A DNA stretch of 64,000 bases, taken from assembly GCF_021513135.1 (NCBI RefSeq), contig NZ_CP090982.1:154491-218490 (forward strand), in the 5' to 3' direction. Of this stretch, positions 1 through 8,587 are shown piece by piece (the stretch's first letter is position 1; the number at the start of each line of letters is the position of its first letter). The notes beneath the pieces were generated by a model. That model had not been told where the DNA came from, made no database searches, and saw only the letters and a program-made list of their open reading frames with translations. This DNA comes from Vibrio sp. SS-MA-C1-2 (GTDB lineage: Bacteria > Pseudomonadota > Gammaproteobacteria > Enterobacterales > Vibrionaceae). The translations under genes and the position numbers were made by a program.

Positions 1-905
1 CGGGCTGGCATCTCGATTGTCATGCCGCGTCCTTTGACATCAATGGTTGCTGTGCCATTGCCGTAAATATATGAAGAATCTGTTACACGATAAACTATAG
101 CTGCATCTTCATGGCTATCTGAATCAGCAGTGTAGGTCACGGTACAACCTGAAATTGTAGCTGTTCCGCCAGTAAAAGAATCTAGCGAGCAAGTATGTGT
201 TTCAGTGGGATTTTCGTCGGTGTATTCAATAGTAAATTGAGAGCTAGAACCAGAATGAATTGCAATATTTTCATTATCTACAGCAGGTGGATAAAGTTCT
301 TCAATACCAATATATTTTACGCCTGCTTGGGACCAGTTTGTAAAACCAAATTTTCCATCAGCATCGGTGATAGGTTCATCAAAAATAGTATCGCCATTTA
401 TTTTAAATAATACTCCAGTTGGCTTAATATGTAACTCAAATTGATAAACGGTATCTCTGGACCATGAATAATTATCTCTACGGTCAATCAATGTTGAAAA
501 GGATGTATTTTGATCATGCATAAGCCACCCATAGCTTTCCATATCAGAAAAAGTTCCTCTCACTTCTACCAGTGCAATGCCTCGTTTCGCACCACTTTGA
601 TCGCCTTGCTTCCAATTGATTAAATAAAATTTATCTCCTCCATAACCAAACATAATACCAATATAATCATCATCACCTTCTGTTACCTGCCATCCTCCTC
701 TAAACACTCTATTACCATATGATTCAGATGATAAGAACGCAGTTGGCGAACCATTGACCGTCTGAGTTACAGAGTAGGTATCTGAGGACAAATTCCATGT
801 TCCACTGCCGATTTTTGTCCAATCAGACATAGACACTTTTTGCGCTGTAGCAAATGACAAAGAAGGAAATAGAATACTCATTGTTATTAGCAAAACTCGT
901 AGCAT
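1..905 (-). CDS. Secreted thrombospondin C-terminal-like protein, partial
   Basis: This leftward reading frame is open from an ATG at 903-905 to the window edge, so the C-terminus is missing. An AAGGAG ribosome site lies 7-8 nt before the ATG. The first 20 or so residues form a signal peptide (hydrophobic core, then SFATA). The next ~200 residues contain the GDDDYIGIMFGYG / FYLINWKQ pattern typical of the lectin-like thrombospondin C-terminal fold. After that comes a short repeat with paired cysteines (HTCSLDSF ... SGCTVTYT) and a cadherin-like strand pattern (ATIDVKG). It is the last visible gene of an operon with conjugation genes, in the place where TraU/TraN-type genes are usual in F-type systems. 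I infer a surface or secreted adhesin that helps mating contact; its function is not shown by the sequence. Confidence 0.7.
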   Translation of the reverse strand, partial: MLRVLLITMSILFPSLSFATAQKVSMSDWTKIGSGTWNLSSDTYSVTQTVNGSPTAFLSSESYGNRVFRGGWQVTEGDDDYIGIMFGYGGDKFYLINWKQGDQSGAKRGIALVEVRGTFSDMESYGWLMHDQNTSFSTLIDRRDNYSWSRDTVYQFELHIKPTGVLFKINGDTIFDEPITDADGKFGFTNWSQAGVKYIGIEELYPPAVDNENIAIHSGSSSQFTIEYTDENPTETHTCSLDSFTGGTATISGCTVTYTADSDSHEDAAIVYRVTDSSYIYGNGTATIDVKGRGMTIEMPA

Positions 906-914
906 AAACACTCC

Positions 915-1058
915 TTACCTAAAAATTAACCACAGCATACAAATCCAACTCAACGTTACACTCAACACCAATATGAGAGCTAAATACCAACGCACCGATT
1001 TACTATCTATTTCTATAAACTCAGCTTCTTCAATGTCATTTAGCTCTCGAATGTTCAT
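915..1058 (-). CDS. Small single-pass membrane protein
   Basis: A 47-codon frame beginning MNIRELNDIEEAEF. The acidic N-terminal half is followed by one hydrophobic segment (WYLALILVLSVTLSWICMLW), so an inner-membrane anchor with a cytoplasmic acidic tail is likely. Its ATG overlaps the stop of the preceding small gene (TAATG), and its stop lies 9 nt before the next start codon at 905, so translation is probably coupled across the operon. I do not recognise a family. Conserved spacing and overlap are the main reasons to call it real. Confidence 0.55.
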   Translation of the reverse strand: MNIRELNDIEEAEFIEIDSKSVRWYLALILVLSVTLSWICMLWLIFR

Positions 1059-1198
1059 TACAAGTTCTCCACAGTTTCTATGACTTTATCCGATACAACA
1101 TCAGTGCCATCTCTGACCGAATCCGCAATGGTTGGATTGTTGTCAGCCAAATAAACACCTAATGCTACACCGACGATTAACGCTAGGATGGTTTTCAT
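1058..1198 (-). CDS. Small secreted or membrane-anchored protein
   Basis: A 46-residue protein starting MKTILALIVGVALGVYLA, an N-terminal hydrophobic segment, followed by a short polar tail with alternating Asp and Val. The start codon directly follows the stop of the TrbC-TraW gene (TAA then ATG), with GGAG in the 3' end of that gene as ribosome site, and its stop overlaps the next ATG. The position inside a conjugation operon suggests an accessory role in the transfer apparatus, but nothing in the sequence identifies the job. Confidence 0.55.
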   Translation of the reverse strand: MKTILALIVGVALGVYLADNNPTIADSVRDGTDVVSDKVIETVENL

Positions 1199-2704
1199 TT
1201 ACTCCTCCTCACTCTCCTTTTCTATACGATTTAATTGATTTTGATAACGGACGGTTTGCTGTGAAAATTCTTTAATTTTCAATCGTGCATATTCCGTTGT
1301 TTTAATTTGTGTAGGCGTAACAGTGAGATCAAATCGTTGAATGATTTCTCTATTAAGCATCTTGATTGGGATCTTGAAATATTGATTGAGCTCTGCAAGT
1401 TGAGAGAAGCCTCTTTCACCATCGATACGAGTGGCCAACAACATCACTGAACCAATGGAGTCGGTTTCCACCAAATGCTTCACAAAAGCGAGTTCTTCTT
1501 CATCATTTGGATCGAATACGTACATGGTTAAATGACTTGGCACGATGGCCAGTGGATTAAACATTTCACCAGCTTTGGCAAGAACTGTTCCATCGACTGC
1601 TCTCACTTCTTTTTTTACAACAACCGTTGGGTTAAATAAGTAAGTTTTATCTTCTTGTGATGGAGCTAAATCGAAGTATTCACGGATTTTCCAATGGCGT
1701 GCAACTGCTTCTTCTTGCGCTTTTTCCCAATCATAACGTTCCATCCGTGACTTCATTTCTTCAATCAAATCTCGCTCGGCAATTTTGTTCACATTGCCTA
1801 TCTCGCCTAAATGAATGTGGTTAACACCTTCCTCTTTATTAACTAATGCAGTTTCCGCTTTATCTTGCAGATAGCTCGGATTTACCATGCCAAAAATTTT
1901 CGCGTAAAAAAGATTACCGTCGTAGTCTTGGCGTTCATAAACCAACGCTGGCACACGGTTTATACCAAATCGTGTAAAGGCAGTTGGATCGAGATAAACA
2001 GAGGCTATCTCCTCATTTTTTGTTACTTCATTAAGTGATGCATGATTTTGTGACTCACGCATTTCATGACTAATACGGTCAAGATTTGCTTGCATTTTCA
2101 TGACGTATTTGGCCATTTCATTCACTGAGTCTGTTCCTGGTGCAAGTCCACGATAGATAACACGACCTCCCCACTCAGCAGCTAATTCAAACGCCTTTTT
2201 TTGTTGAAGTTTGCTCATCGACGTAGAGACAAATACCCATAAAATCGGTTTATTTCCCGCTTCTGGATAATCATTATTTGGCTCTTGGTTTTCTTCTTTA
2301 ACTTCAGATTGAAGGGGTGTCGTCCCTGACATCTCGGGTATCTCCCCTGCACTAGCAGAAGACGGTTTAAGTAGTTCACCTACTTTTTCAAAATTGATTG
2401 ATGGCAATCCATCGCTGTCTTTTGTCACCAACTCATGTTGATGTGCCAACATATCATCGTTGATTTGTTGGGATTGAATTCTTATGCCTTGAAGTTCAGC
2501 TTTGAATTTATCTGAAGCTAGAACTTCTTTTGTACGATTGATGATTGCCTGATTTTCTGCGCTTACATTCTTTTGATTGTCCGATATGGTCGATTTAGAG
2601 TCGTTTATAAGATCGTAATCATCGGCAGTTAGCTTGCCATCGGCCATGACTGTTTGACTCATAAATAATGCTGAAAACAGAATAGACCCTCTAATAAATG
2701 GCAT
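1199..2704 (-). CDS. traW: TrbC-TraW fusion, F-type pilus assembly protein
   Basis: The start at 2704 is chosen because AAGGAG lies 7 nt upstream; an upstream TTG at 2719 has no such site. Residues 1-22 form a signal peptide ending near VMADG, so the protein is periplasmic. Residues ~25-150 are a polar, probably coiled-coil region. Residues ~150-295 match the TrbC F-type family (LWVFVSTSMS, a thioredoxin-like strand, and GINRVPALVYE near the end). Residues ~300-465 match TraW (LFNPTVVV, VFDPNDEEELAFVKHL, LTVTPTQIK). In F these are two proteins that interact during pilus extension; here they are one chain. The gene overlaps the upstream S26 peptidase by 14 nt, consistent with the trhF-traW order known in IncHI, IncA/C and SXT systems. 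Confidence 0.8.
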   Translation of the reverse strand: MPFIRGSILFSALFMSQTVMADGKLTADDYDLINDSKSTISDNQKNVSAENQAIINRTKEVLASDKFKAELQGIRIQSQQINDDMLAHQHELVTKDSDGLPSINFEKVGELLKPSSASAGEIPEMSGTTPLQSEVKEENQEPNNDYPEAGNKPILWVFVSTSMSKLQQKKAFELAAEWGGRVIYRGLAPGTDSVNEMAKYVMKMQANLDRISHEMRESQNHASLNEVTKNEEIASVYLDPTAFTRFGINRVPALVYERQDYDGNLFYAKIFGMVNPSYLQDKAETALVNKEEGVNHIHLGEIGNVNKIAERDLIEEMKSRMERYDWEKAQEEAVARHWKIREYFDLAPSQEDKTYLFNPTVVVKKEVRAVDGTVLAKAGEMFNPLAIVPSHLTMYVFDPNDEEELAFVKHLVETDSIGSVMLLATRIDGERGFSQLAELNQYFKIPIKMLNREIIQRFDLTVTPTQIKTTEYARLKIKEFSQQTVRYQNQLNRIEKESEEE

Positions 2705-3200
2705 AAGCGACTCCTTCAATATTTTTTGTACTTACTGTTCCCCAGTAACGCGAATCAAACGAACTTGGTAATGTGCCTAATGCGAACACTTGACCAACTT
2801 CGACAGTGAACGTTTTTTCAATCATGCTCAGTGGCCAATTCAGATAGTTCAGCATTCTTGTTGCATCAACCGCGTATTCTCGACTGTAAGAACGATTAGT
2901 CACAATCACACTGTCTTTATTAATCGTCACTTGGTCACCTTCTAGGGCAGCTGCAATTTTTAGAAACTTGGTATTATTAGCAAATAATGGCTCTGCATTT
3001 TCAGATCTGAAATAGATAAGTTGTCCTCTTTTTATAGACGTATTCCAGTTGTCGATAAGGGCAACATCTACGGGTAAGCAGCCAGTGGTTTTAGATCCTG
3101 TAAATGCGATTGAATATCTTGAAAACAGATACAAACAAATAATCAAAAAACAGGTGATAAAAAATAAAATCTTATTTCTTAACTGAGGTTCACTTGCCAT
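2691..3200 (-). CDS. S26-family signal peptidase-like conjugation protein (TrhF/TraF type)
   Basis: A 169-residue protein with one N-terminal membrane segment (ILFFITCFLIICLYLF) and a periplasmic domain. S26 hallmarks are present: RGQLIYF, then FLKIAAALEGDQVTI (the region holding the catalytic lysine), and the strongly conserved end box SFDSRYWGTV ... IEGVAYAIY. The usual Ser-Met-Pro nucleophile box is not seen; the matching place reads TTGCLPVD, with cysteine where serine is expected. In relatives this enzyme processes the pilin or cyclises it. The start at 3200 rather than 3209 is preferred because AGAGG sits about 10 nt upstream and because it puts the upstream promoter motif at the same distance (64 nt) as in the sister promoters. 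First gene of the leftward transfer operon. Confidence 0.7.
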   Translation of the reverse strand: MASEPQLRNKILFFITCFLIICLYLFSRYSIAFTGSKTTGCLPVDVALIDNWNTSIKRGQLIYFRSENAEPLFANNTKFLKIAAALEGDQVTINKDSVIVTNRSYSREYAVDATRMLNYLNWPLSMIEKTFTVEVGQVFALGTLPSSFDSRYWGTVSTKNIEGVAYAIY

Positions 3201-3263
3201 CTCTGTCATGCCTCTTGCGATTGCTTATATATAAGTATGAGAGATAGTTTCGAGCCAAACCTC

Positions 3264-3300
3264 TGCTAACAGGACCAAATGACCCCGATTAGACGATATT
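3264..3300 (-). promoter_or_regulatory. Copy 1 of plasmid-wide promoter motif (transfer operon)
   Basis: Reads TGCTAACAGGACCAAATGA on the plus strand, followed by CCCCGATTAGACGATATTT. It sits 64 nt upstream of the S26 peptidase start, in the divergent space with the gene at 3369. An AT-rich -10-like stretch (TACTTATATA on the minus strand) lies between motif and gene. Near-identical copies precede other leftward operons (14439, 18074, 42341, 43761, 60524), so I read it as an activator or operator site. Confidence 0.65.
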
Positions 3301-3368
3301 TTTATTTTTTTGGAGGTTTTCCTGATTTAACACATCAATGAGTAACAAAATGAAAATAGGTAATCATC

Positions 3369-4247
3369 ATGTCTTTTACCCCCGACCCAAATTATTTAAA
3401 TAACTATCGCCGTGTCTTGAACAATGCTGAACAGAAACAAGTGCAGTCAAATGTTGAGCCTCAAAACTCTGTTCCACCAGAACCGCAAAATGCATTTCAG
3501 CAACATCATCGTATGAGTCAGCATAGCGATCACATTCGAGATGATGTTGATATTTACGAGCCGCAAAGTGATGGCAATAGCCATTCTCCTAACTACTTTA
3601 ATCAAGTTCAACCACAACAAGAGTCGCAACATCCACTCATCGAGAGCCACTCGAATCAGCAACAAACTCAGCAAGAGTACAAACAAATCAGAGAACATGG
3701 TTTGAAAGTGCATGGTCGAAGTGCAGCATTAGATGTGAAAAATACAATTGTGATAAAAGAGAAAGAGCAGGGTATTGTTGATCAAAATGGCGAGGTTAAT
3801 GCTTTTCACACGATTACCATTGAGGCAGCGAGTAGTCTTAGTGATGGTAGTCGAGCATTTGATTGGTCGGATAAAATTATTATAAGGCTAACTAGCAATG
3901 AATTGCCTTTGTTTATCGCAACCTGTTTTGGCTTTCTAAGCTCAATTAAATTCGGTAATCACGGGGTAGGGGATAGAAAAGGTAAGTTCTTTGGAATCGC
4001 GCATCAAGGAAAGAATCTTTTTGTCCAAGTTGGTCAGCCCAAAGAATACTGTAAAAACCCTTCAAATTCGATTAAATCAATACCGGTTAGTCTGCCAGAT
4101 GGCACAGCATTGGGACTAAAGGCACTTGGCCAATATTGTACTAATTTCCCTAATATAAATAGTCAAACTGCTTTGGAACAGATAAGGCAAATGGCAAATA
4201 TTTACGTTAATAATGGTTTTGCTAGCATTGAAAATAAGCTGCCATAA
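3369..4247 (+). CDS. Hypothetical plasmid protein with Gln/Pro-rich N-terminus
   Basis: A 292-residue cytoplasmic protein with no signal peptide. Residues 1-110 are low complexity, rich in Gln, Asn, Pro and His, and probably disordered. Residues ~110-290 form a compact domain with alternating strands (VIKEKEQGIVDQ, FHTITIEAA, DKIIIRLTSNEL, KNLFVQVGQ). The pattern of a beta sheet, then a helix with LPLFIATCFGFLSS, then two more strands vaguely recalls Whirly-type single-strand DNA binders, but I cannot assign a family. It is divergent from the transfer operon across a shared regulatory region and lies just before the candidate centromere and parB, so a role in plasmid DNA handling is possible. 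Function unknown. Confidence 0.6.
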   Translation: MSFTPDPNYLNNYRRVLNNAEQKQVQSNVEPQNSVPPEPQNAFQQHHRMSQHSDHIRDDVDIYEPQSDGNSHSPNYFNQVQPQQESQHPLIESHSNQQQTQQEYKQIREHGLKVHGRSAALDVKNTIVIKEKEQGIVDQNGEVNAFHTITIEAASSLSDGSRAFDWSDKIIIRLTSNELPLFIATCFGFLSSIKFGNHGVGDRKGKFFGIAHQGKNLFVQVGQPKEYCKNPSNSIKSIPVSLPDGTALGLKALGQYCTNFPNINSQTALEQIRQMANIYVNNGFASIENKLP

Positions 4248-4257
4248 ATGAGATTTT

Positions 4258-4325
4258 AGTTGGTAAATCAGCCTGATTTGAGTTGGTAAATCAGGCTGAT
4301 TTGAGTTGGTAAATCAGGCTGATTT
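4258..4325. repeat. Three 23-bp direct repeats, candidate parS centromere
   Basis: Three head-to-tail 23-bp units start at 4258, 4281 and 4304. Each contains the 15-bp palindrome AAATCAGSCTGATTT (4265-4279, 4288-4302, 4311-4325) preceded by GTTGGT. They lie 70 bp beyond the 3' end of parB, where parS sites of plasmid type Ia partition systems are commonly found. Tandem palindromes beside a ParB gene are the evidence; binding is inferred. Confidence 0.7.
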
Positions 4326-4395
4326 AAAGGTGGTAGAACTCTAATAAATAATGCTAAATCAATATGTTACACCTGTATTTTTCATTGGTTATTTT

Positions 4396-5552
4396 TTATT
4401 TATTTACCGAATTTTCGAACCATGCAGTTAGTGTTTTTTTCAATGATTCTGATTGTTTGGCGTTGAGCCTCCCAAAATCATAACTAAAGACATCGCCTTT
4501 CTTGATCTCTTTTAGATAGGTTCGATGATCGTGTTTAACCAGTATTGACTTCTCAGTTTCAGTTTTAACCTTTTTAGGCTTTTTAGGGAAATCAGTAATT
4601 AGTGAAATTATCTTATCTTTTAAATCTAAGCCCGTTAGTTCAATACCATCAAGTTCCTCACGTATACCATTAATCATTTCGTCAACGGCATCATCGTTAA
4701 TTAACTTTATAGCGTTGTCTATTTTCGTGAAGTCAGGGTGTTTTAATAGATTTATATCACTAAATAATTCAATGATCTTCTCGGGTTGTCGTCCAGCTCT
4801 TAATAATCGATTAATAGTAGGAACACTTTTCCCTTCAATCTTTGCTAGTTCATCAGGACTGAGGTTATGGGCTGTCTGCTTTTTATAAAGTCTTAGCCCT
4901 TTTTCCCACAGTGAATGCTCTTTAGCTGTTTGCAATGCTTTAGCTAAATCTTTGGCATCTTTTGTCGTAATTGTATCTTTAGTAACTAATACTTTGATTG
5001 TTGGTTTATTAGCTATTTTAAGGGCAGCTCTACGTCTTGAACCATCCAGAATTTCAACTGTTCCATCTGGCTTTTCAATACCAATGGCAGGGTAATATTG
5101 AGTTTTACTAATGGTAGCTAAAACATCTTTAAGTGACTCTTCTGTTATAAAACTTTGAGCGCGGCCATTATTTTCAAATTCAACAACAGTTTGGTTCAAT
5201 GGAATATCTTTTAAAATGAATGTCGCTGTTTCGCCACTGGTAAGCTCCCAAGTCTCTGAATAAGGTAAATTTGGTTGCTCTTGATGCTCAGCTTCGGAAT
5301 CTAGCTTTTTCTTCGCTCTAGAAATTAGATTACTAATTATCTTATCTAATTTAGCAATATTAATATTAATATGCTTTTCAGCAAGTTTAATACTAGTGGG
5401 ATTGAGTGGTTTTTTTCTTTAATTGCGGTCAAAGCATTCTTTATCTTATTTCTATGATTCTTACTCGCTAAGTTAGCAATTATTTCAAGTTCTTCATTTG
5501 TAGCTTCACAAAGGTAAACGCGAAAATTGTTGGATTTGGTTGATGTTGACAC
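4396..5552 (-). pseudogene. parB: ParB partition protein, interrupted by a frameshift
   Basis: The GTG start at 5552 follows the parA stop by 2 nt, with GGAG in the parA tail as ribosome site. Frame one encodes MSTSTKSNNFRVYLCEATNE to about KEKN; after an A7 run at 5410-5416 (minus strand) the homologous frame continues as PLNPTSIKLAEKH and stays open to 4396. One added A restores a single ~385-residue protein. The second part carries the ParB/SopB features: PAIGIEKPDGTVEILDGSRRRAALK (arginine-rich box near the N-terminal nucleotide-binding domain), the helix-turn-helix LSPDELAKIEGKSVPTINRLL, and a C-terminal dimer region. ParB would bind the repeats at 4258. Three explanations fit: homopolymer sequencing error (most likely, since a working partition gene is expected), -1 frameshifting at A AAA AAC, or real decay. 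Confidence 0.75.
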
Positions 5553-5554
5553 GC

Positions 5555-6781
5555 TTATTTCTCCATTGTTCGGCTGCGTAAATAGTTATTGAATGATTCC
5601 CACTCACTGTGTGCTTCTCTAATTGACTTGCTCATTTCTGATGAGGGAAGGGAGTAGGTGGTTTGTTTATCAGCAGATAAAGATTCATAGCAATCCTTCT
5701 TGCTGATATATTGCGCGTACACCTTATCACCAAAGAGTTGCATATATTGAGCGTAATAACTCCGAGACGATTCATTATTTGAGAACATGACTGGCAATAT
5801 AATCAGGTCAGGATCTTTAGGCTCAGCCAACTCTAACTCTTGATTAATATCAAGATAAAATTGATCCATCGATAAAATGAAATTGATACTGGATTCAAAA
5901 TCCATTGCCTTACAAGGAGCAGGAATAACAACGGTATCGGCTGCAAATAGCAACATCTTAATAAATGTATTGTTATGTGGCGCACCATCAGCAATGATGT
6001 AATCAAATTCTGATTCAATAAGATCGATAAATTTTTCTTTGAATAACTTAAATACCTCATTACCTGAGTAATCTTCATCATCCAGTGATAGTTCTAATTG
6101 ATTTAAATAACCTTCTAATGCATTGTCATCGGTAAGTGCAATGGTATAGAACATATTGGGTAAGTGAGAGGGACGGATTATTTCATTAAGTAAGAATTGC
6201 TTCTGTTCATCAATACCCTCAAATTCATGGTCATATTCACCCATGAGATAACGGAAAAGAGTTTTTGTTGTATAGGGGTTGGTATAACGGCCATCTAGAA
6301 ATGAGTTAATATTGCCTTGTGGATCATAGTCAATGAGTAAAACTTTAGCTTCCGCTAAATCCATTAACGCCATACCCATTGCAGCATGTAAAGCCGATGT
6401 TGATTTAGATGCTCCACCTTTTTGATTCACAAAGGCAACTAATTTGGCTTTATGGTTTTTGAATTTCTTAACAACCTGAAATTTGCTTTTTTTACGGGCT
6501 TGTTGTTCTAGTTGTCTACACGCATCAATAATCTTATATACTTCATCTAAAGTATAATAATATGGCGATTTCTCGTTATATTGAGTACCCAGTTTTTCAC
6601 CAACAATGGCTTCAATATCAGGTATTTTGTTTGAGAGTGCATTAGTCGAAGAACATCCAGCAGCTTGAAAGATTTCTCGACGTTGGTATAAACGATGCTG
6701 AACACGATCAAATTCCTCATCAGTCCCTTCGTATTCTTCTTTGAACTTTGTTAACAACTCAATCCGTTTTTGACGATCCAT
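5555..6781 (-). CDS. parA: ParA partition ATPase, type Ia
   Basis: A 408-residue protein. Residues 1-105 form the extra N-terminal DNA-binding region typical of P1 ParA/SopA (type Ia). The deviant Walker A motif is VNQKGGASKSTSALHAA (residues ~119-135), with the signature lysine before the P-loop. Walker A' is LLIDYDPQGN and Walker B is DYIIADGAPHNN. It drives segregation of plasmid copies over the nucleoid together with ParB at parS. The stop codon is 2 nt before the parB start, so the two genes form an operon. The N-terminal domain usually represses the operon promoter, which should lie in 6782-6900. Confidence 0.9.
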   Translation of the reverse strand: MDRQKRIELLTKFKEEYEGTDEEFDRVQHRLYQRREIFQAAGCSSTNALSNKIPDIEAIVGEKLGTQYNEKSPYYYTLDEVYKIIDACRQLEQQARKKSKFQVVKKFKNHKAKLVAFVNQKGGASKSTSALHAAMGMALMDLAEAKVLLIDYDPQGNINSFLDGRYTNPYTTKTLFRYLMGEYDHEFEGIDEQKQFLLNEIIRPSHLPNMFYTIALTDDNALEGYLNQLELSLDDEDYSGNEVFKLFKEKFIDLIESEFDYIIADGAPHNNTFIKMLLFAADTVVIPAPCKAMDFESSINFILSMDQFYLDINQELELAEPKDPDLIILPVMFSNNESSRSYYAQYMQLFGDKVYAQYISKKDCYESLSADKQTTYSLPSSEMSKSIREAHSEWESFNNYLRSRTMEK

Positions 6782-7174
6782 TTTGCTACACCACCATTAA
6801 TAATTAAGGTATCTACCAAAAATTATATATTCTTTAATTATTAAATCAATAGTATTTTATAATTAAAGTAACTATATATGAATTTTGTTTCTTAATTGTC
6901 GTGTTATAAATATTTGGTAGCCCAACTGAAATAATTTAATTGAGTGACTTCTCACGCCCATCATCGAGGGGTTACGGTGAATTTGCTAAGTGTGCATATA
7001 TTTATGCTGTAGAAGCTCTATTAAGCCTTTCTATGCGAAAATCTAAATTTAGTAGAGGCATTGGTAGGGTATAACCTTTAAAAAGGCTTAAATCTGCTTT
7101 CAGCTCTTTAAATTATTAATAAAAAAAGAATATTGATTATCTGTCTTGTGGTTAAGGTGTGTTAAAGCGTAGCT
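6782..7174. other. Intergenic region between parA and oriV
   Basis: Almost 400 bp without a supported gene. The first ~120 bp are very AT-rich (repeated AATTATTAA-type words) and should hold the parA promoter and its autoregulatory operator. The remainder, around 6940-7140, shows no clear ORF; it leads into the DnaA boxes of the origin. Confidence 0.4.
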
Positions 7175-7423
7175 TTATCCACTTATCCACAATCTTTATA
7201 ATAAGTTATATATTGTTTTATAGGTTATATGTTTATAAAGCTTATAACGTTCTTTAAATCGTTGTTTATAAACGACTTCATCTGTAGATCTGGATCATTA
7301 AGTTGCTATTTGAGGATCAGAGATATGCATATTTGGGATCGAAAACATGCTTAATAAGGATCAAAAACATGCATATTCGGGATCAAAATAGTGCTTAATA
7401 GGGATCAAAAACAATCATTTGTT
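7175..7423. other. oriV: Candidate replication origin oriV (DnaA boxes plus six 22-bp iterons)
   Basis: Two DnaA boxes share one base: TTATCCACT at 7175-7183 and the perfect consensus TTATCCACA at 7183-7191. An AT-rich stretch (7195-7285, with TTATAAGTTATATATTG) follows, suited to melting. Then come six direct repeats of exactly 22 bp starting at 7292, 7314, 7336, 7358, 7380 and 7402, each beginning GGATC, with cores such as GGATCAAAAACATGCATATT. The sixth runs into the 3' end of rep. DnaA boxes, AT-rich DNA and iterons beside a Rep gene are the classic layout of an iteron-controlled theta origin. Confidence 0.8.
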
Positions 7424-8554
7424 AAATAAGCTTAATAATTGATCCTCCAGTTTTGCTTCTTCAGAGTCATCTAATTTCGTTGTTTTCTCTTCTTCAGCTT
7501 CTTTTTCTTTTAAAAGTCGCTGCTTATGTCCTTCAAACTCTTTTTGCAATTTAGCAAATATAGATGATGTTCGTTCATTATGATCAGCTAAACTAATCGA
7601 ATCCAACATTGCGAGCACATCTTTCCAATCCTTGATGGTAGGTTTTTTGTGCATATATTTATTAGCTAGATTAATTATTTGTTTTAGGTAATCGGCTTTA
7701 TTTTGAGTTTTTTTCCATCTATATAAGAACTGGATTTTTTCTATTTTTCTCTTATCCTGCTTATCATAAATAGGTTTATAGCCTAAATATGTGGTTGTCT
7801 TATTACCTTTTATTTCTTTATGTTCTATAAATTCGATCTGCTTACCTAAAACTGGGTGCTGTGCGATAAGTTGAATTGGTTCAGCTATATGTCGTCTGAT
7901 AAAGGTTTTTTTAACTGTAGAGCTTGTGTTTAATTTTTTAACCTTACCATTTTTATCTAATTTTGGCGGCGGATTACCATCTTTATCTAATGCTCCTAGC
8001 CTAATCATTAGATCATGGACAGGTATCGGATGATGTATGAAGTTAGGTTGATCTATGCTAAGAGAAATTTGCTCATACAAACGTCGTGCTGAGATATTAT
8101 TTAGTTCGAGATAATTTTGAGTGTTTATACGAGCATAACCTTTGGAACTAAGATCTAGGAACGGCACAATTTCTGGATGGATCCCAAAAACAAATGAATT
8201 CTCTTTTGGTTTTATATGTACATACATCGCATAATCATTTTTTCCAATAATTACACGCTGATGCTTTAATTTCTCAATTGTTTCTAAGACTTTCTTCTTT
8301 GCATTACGCTTAGTCCCAGTAGTTCTAAGACTAGCTAGTGCGTAACTTACTTCTATTTCCGGTATCCCATCATCTGTAACATGTGGAAAATCTCCAACTC
8401 TTAACGGTATCAGTTTCCCCGTAGCAGCATCTTTTTCTTGAAAAGGCATCGACTCAAACATAAGAAACTGTAACTCTTGTTCCTTCTTCGTTATGGTATG
8501 CCCTGAATTAACTAACCAAGTCGATTTTTGAATCTCAGTTTTTTCCTTACTCAT
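7415..8554 (-). CDS. rep: Replication initiator protein, Rep_3/RepB-like
   Basis: A 379-residue protein from the ATG at 8554 (a GTG at 8566 is an alternative; neither has a strong ribosome site). The first half carries the winged-helix pattern of iteron-binding initiators, including LELNNISARRLYEQISLSI, the conserved segment where the RLYE helix packs. A second winged helix follows (~residues 170-300), and the C-terminus is charged and coiled (KLQKEFEGHKQRLLKEKEAEEE). Rep monomers would bind iterons to open oriV, and dimers would repress rep at the inverted repeat 8588-8640. It sits between two different repeat arrays, the 22-bp iterons at its 3' side and the 94-bp array upstream. Assignment to a known incompatibility group is not possible from reading alone. 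Confidence 0.85.
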   Translation of the reverse strand: MSKEKTEIQKSTWLVNSGHTITKKEQELQFLMFESMPFQEKDAATGKLIPLRVGDFPHVTDDGIPEIEVSYALASLRTTGTKRNAKKKVLETIEKLKHQRVIIGKNDYAMYVHIKPKENSFVFGIHPEIVPFLDLSSKGYARINTQNYLELNNISARRLYEQISLSIDQPNFIHHPIPVHDLMIRLGALDKDGNPPPKLDKNGKVKKLNTSSTVKKTFIRRHIAEPIQLIAQHPVLGKQIEFIEHKEIKGNKTTTYLGYKPIYDKQDKRKIEKIQFLYRWKKTQNKADYLKQIINLANKYMHKKPTIKDWKDVLAMLDSISLADHNERTSSIFAKLQKEFEGHKQRLLKEKEAEEEKTTKLDDSEEAKLEDQLLSLFNK

Positions 8555-8587
8555 TATACTACCCACGAATCATGATTTTATAATTAT

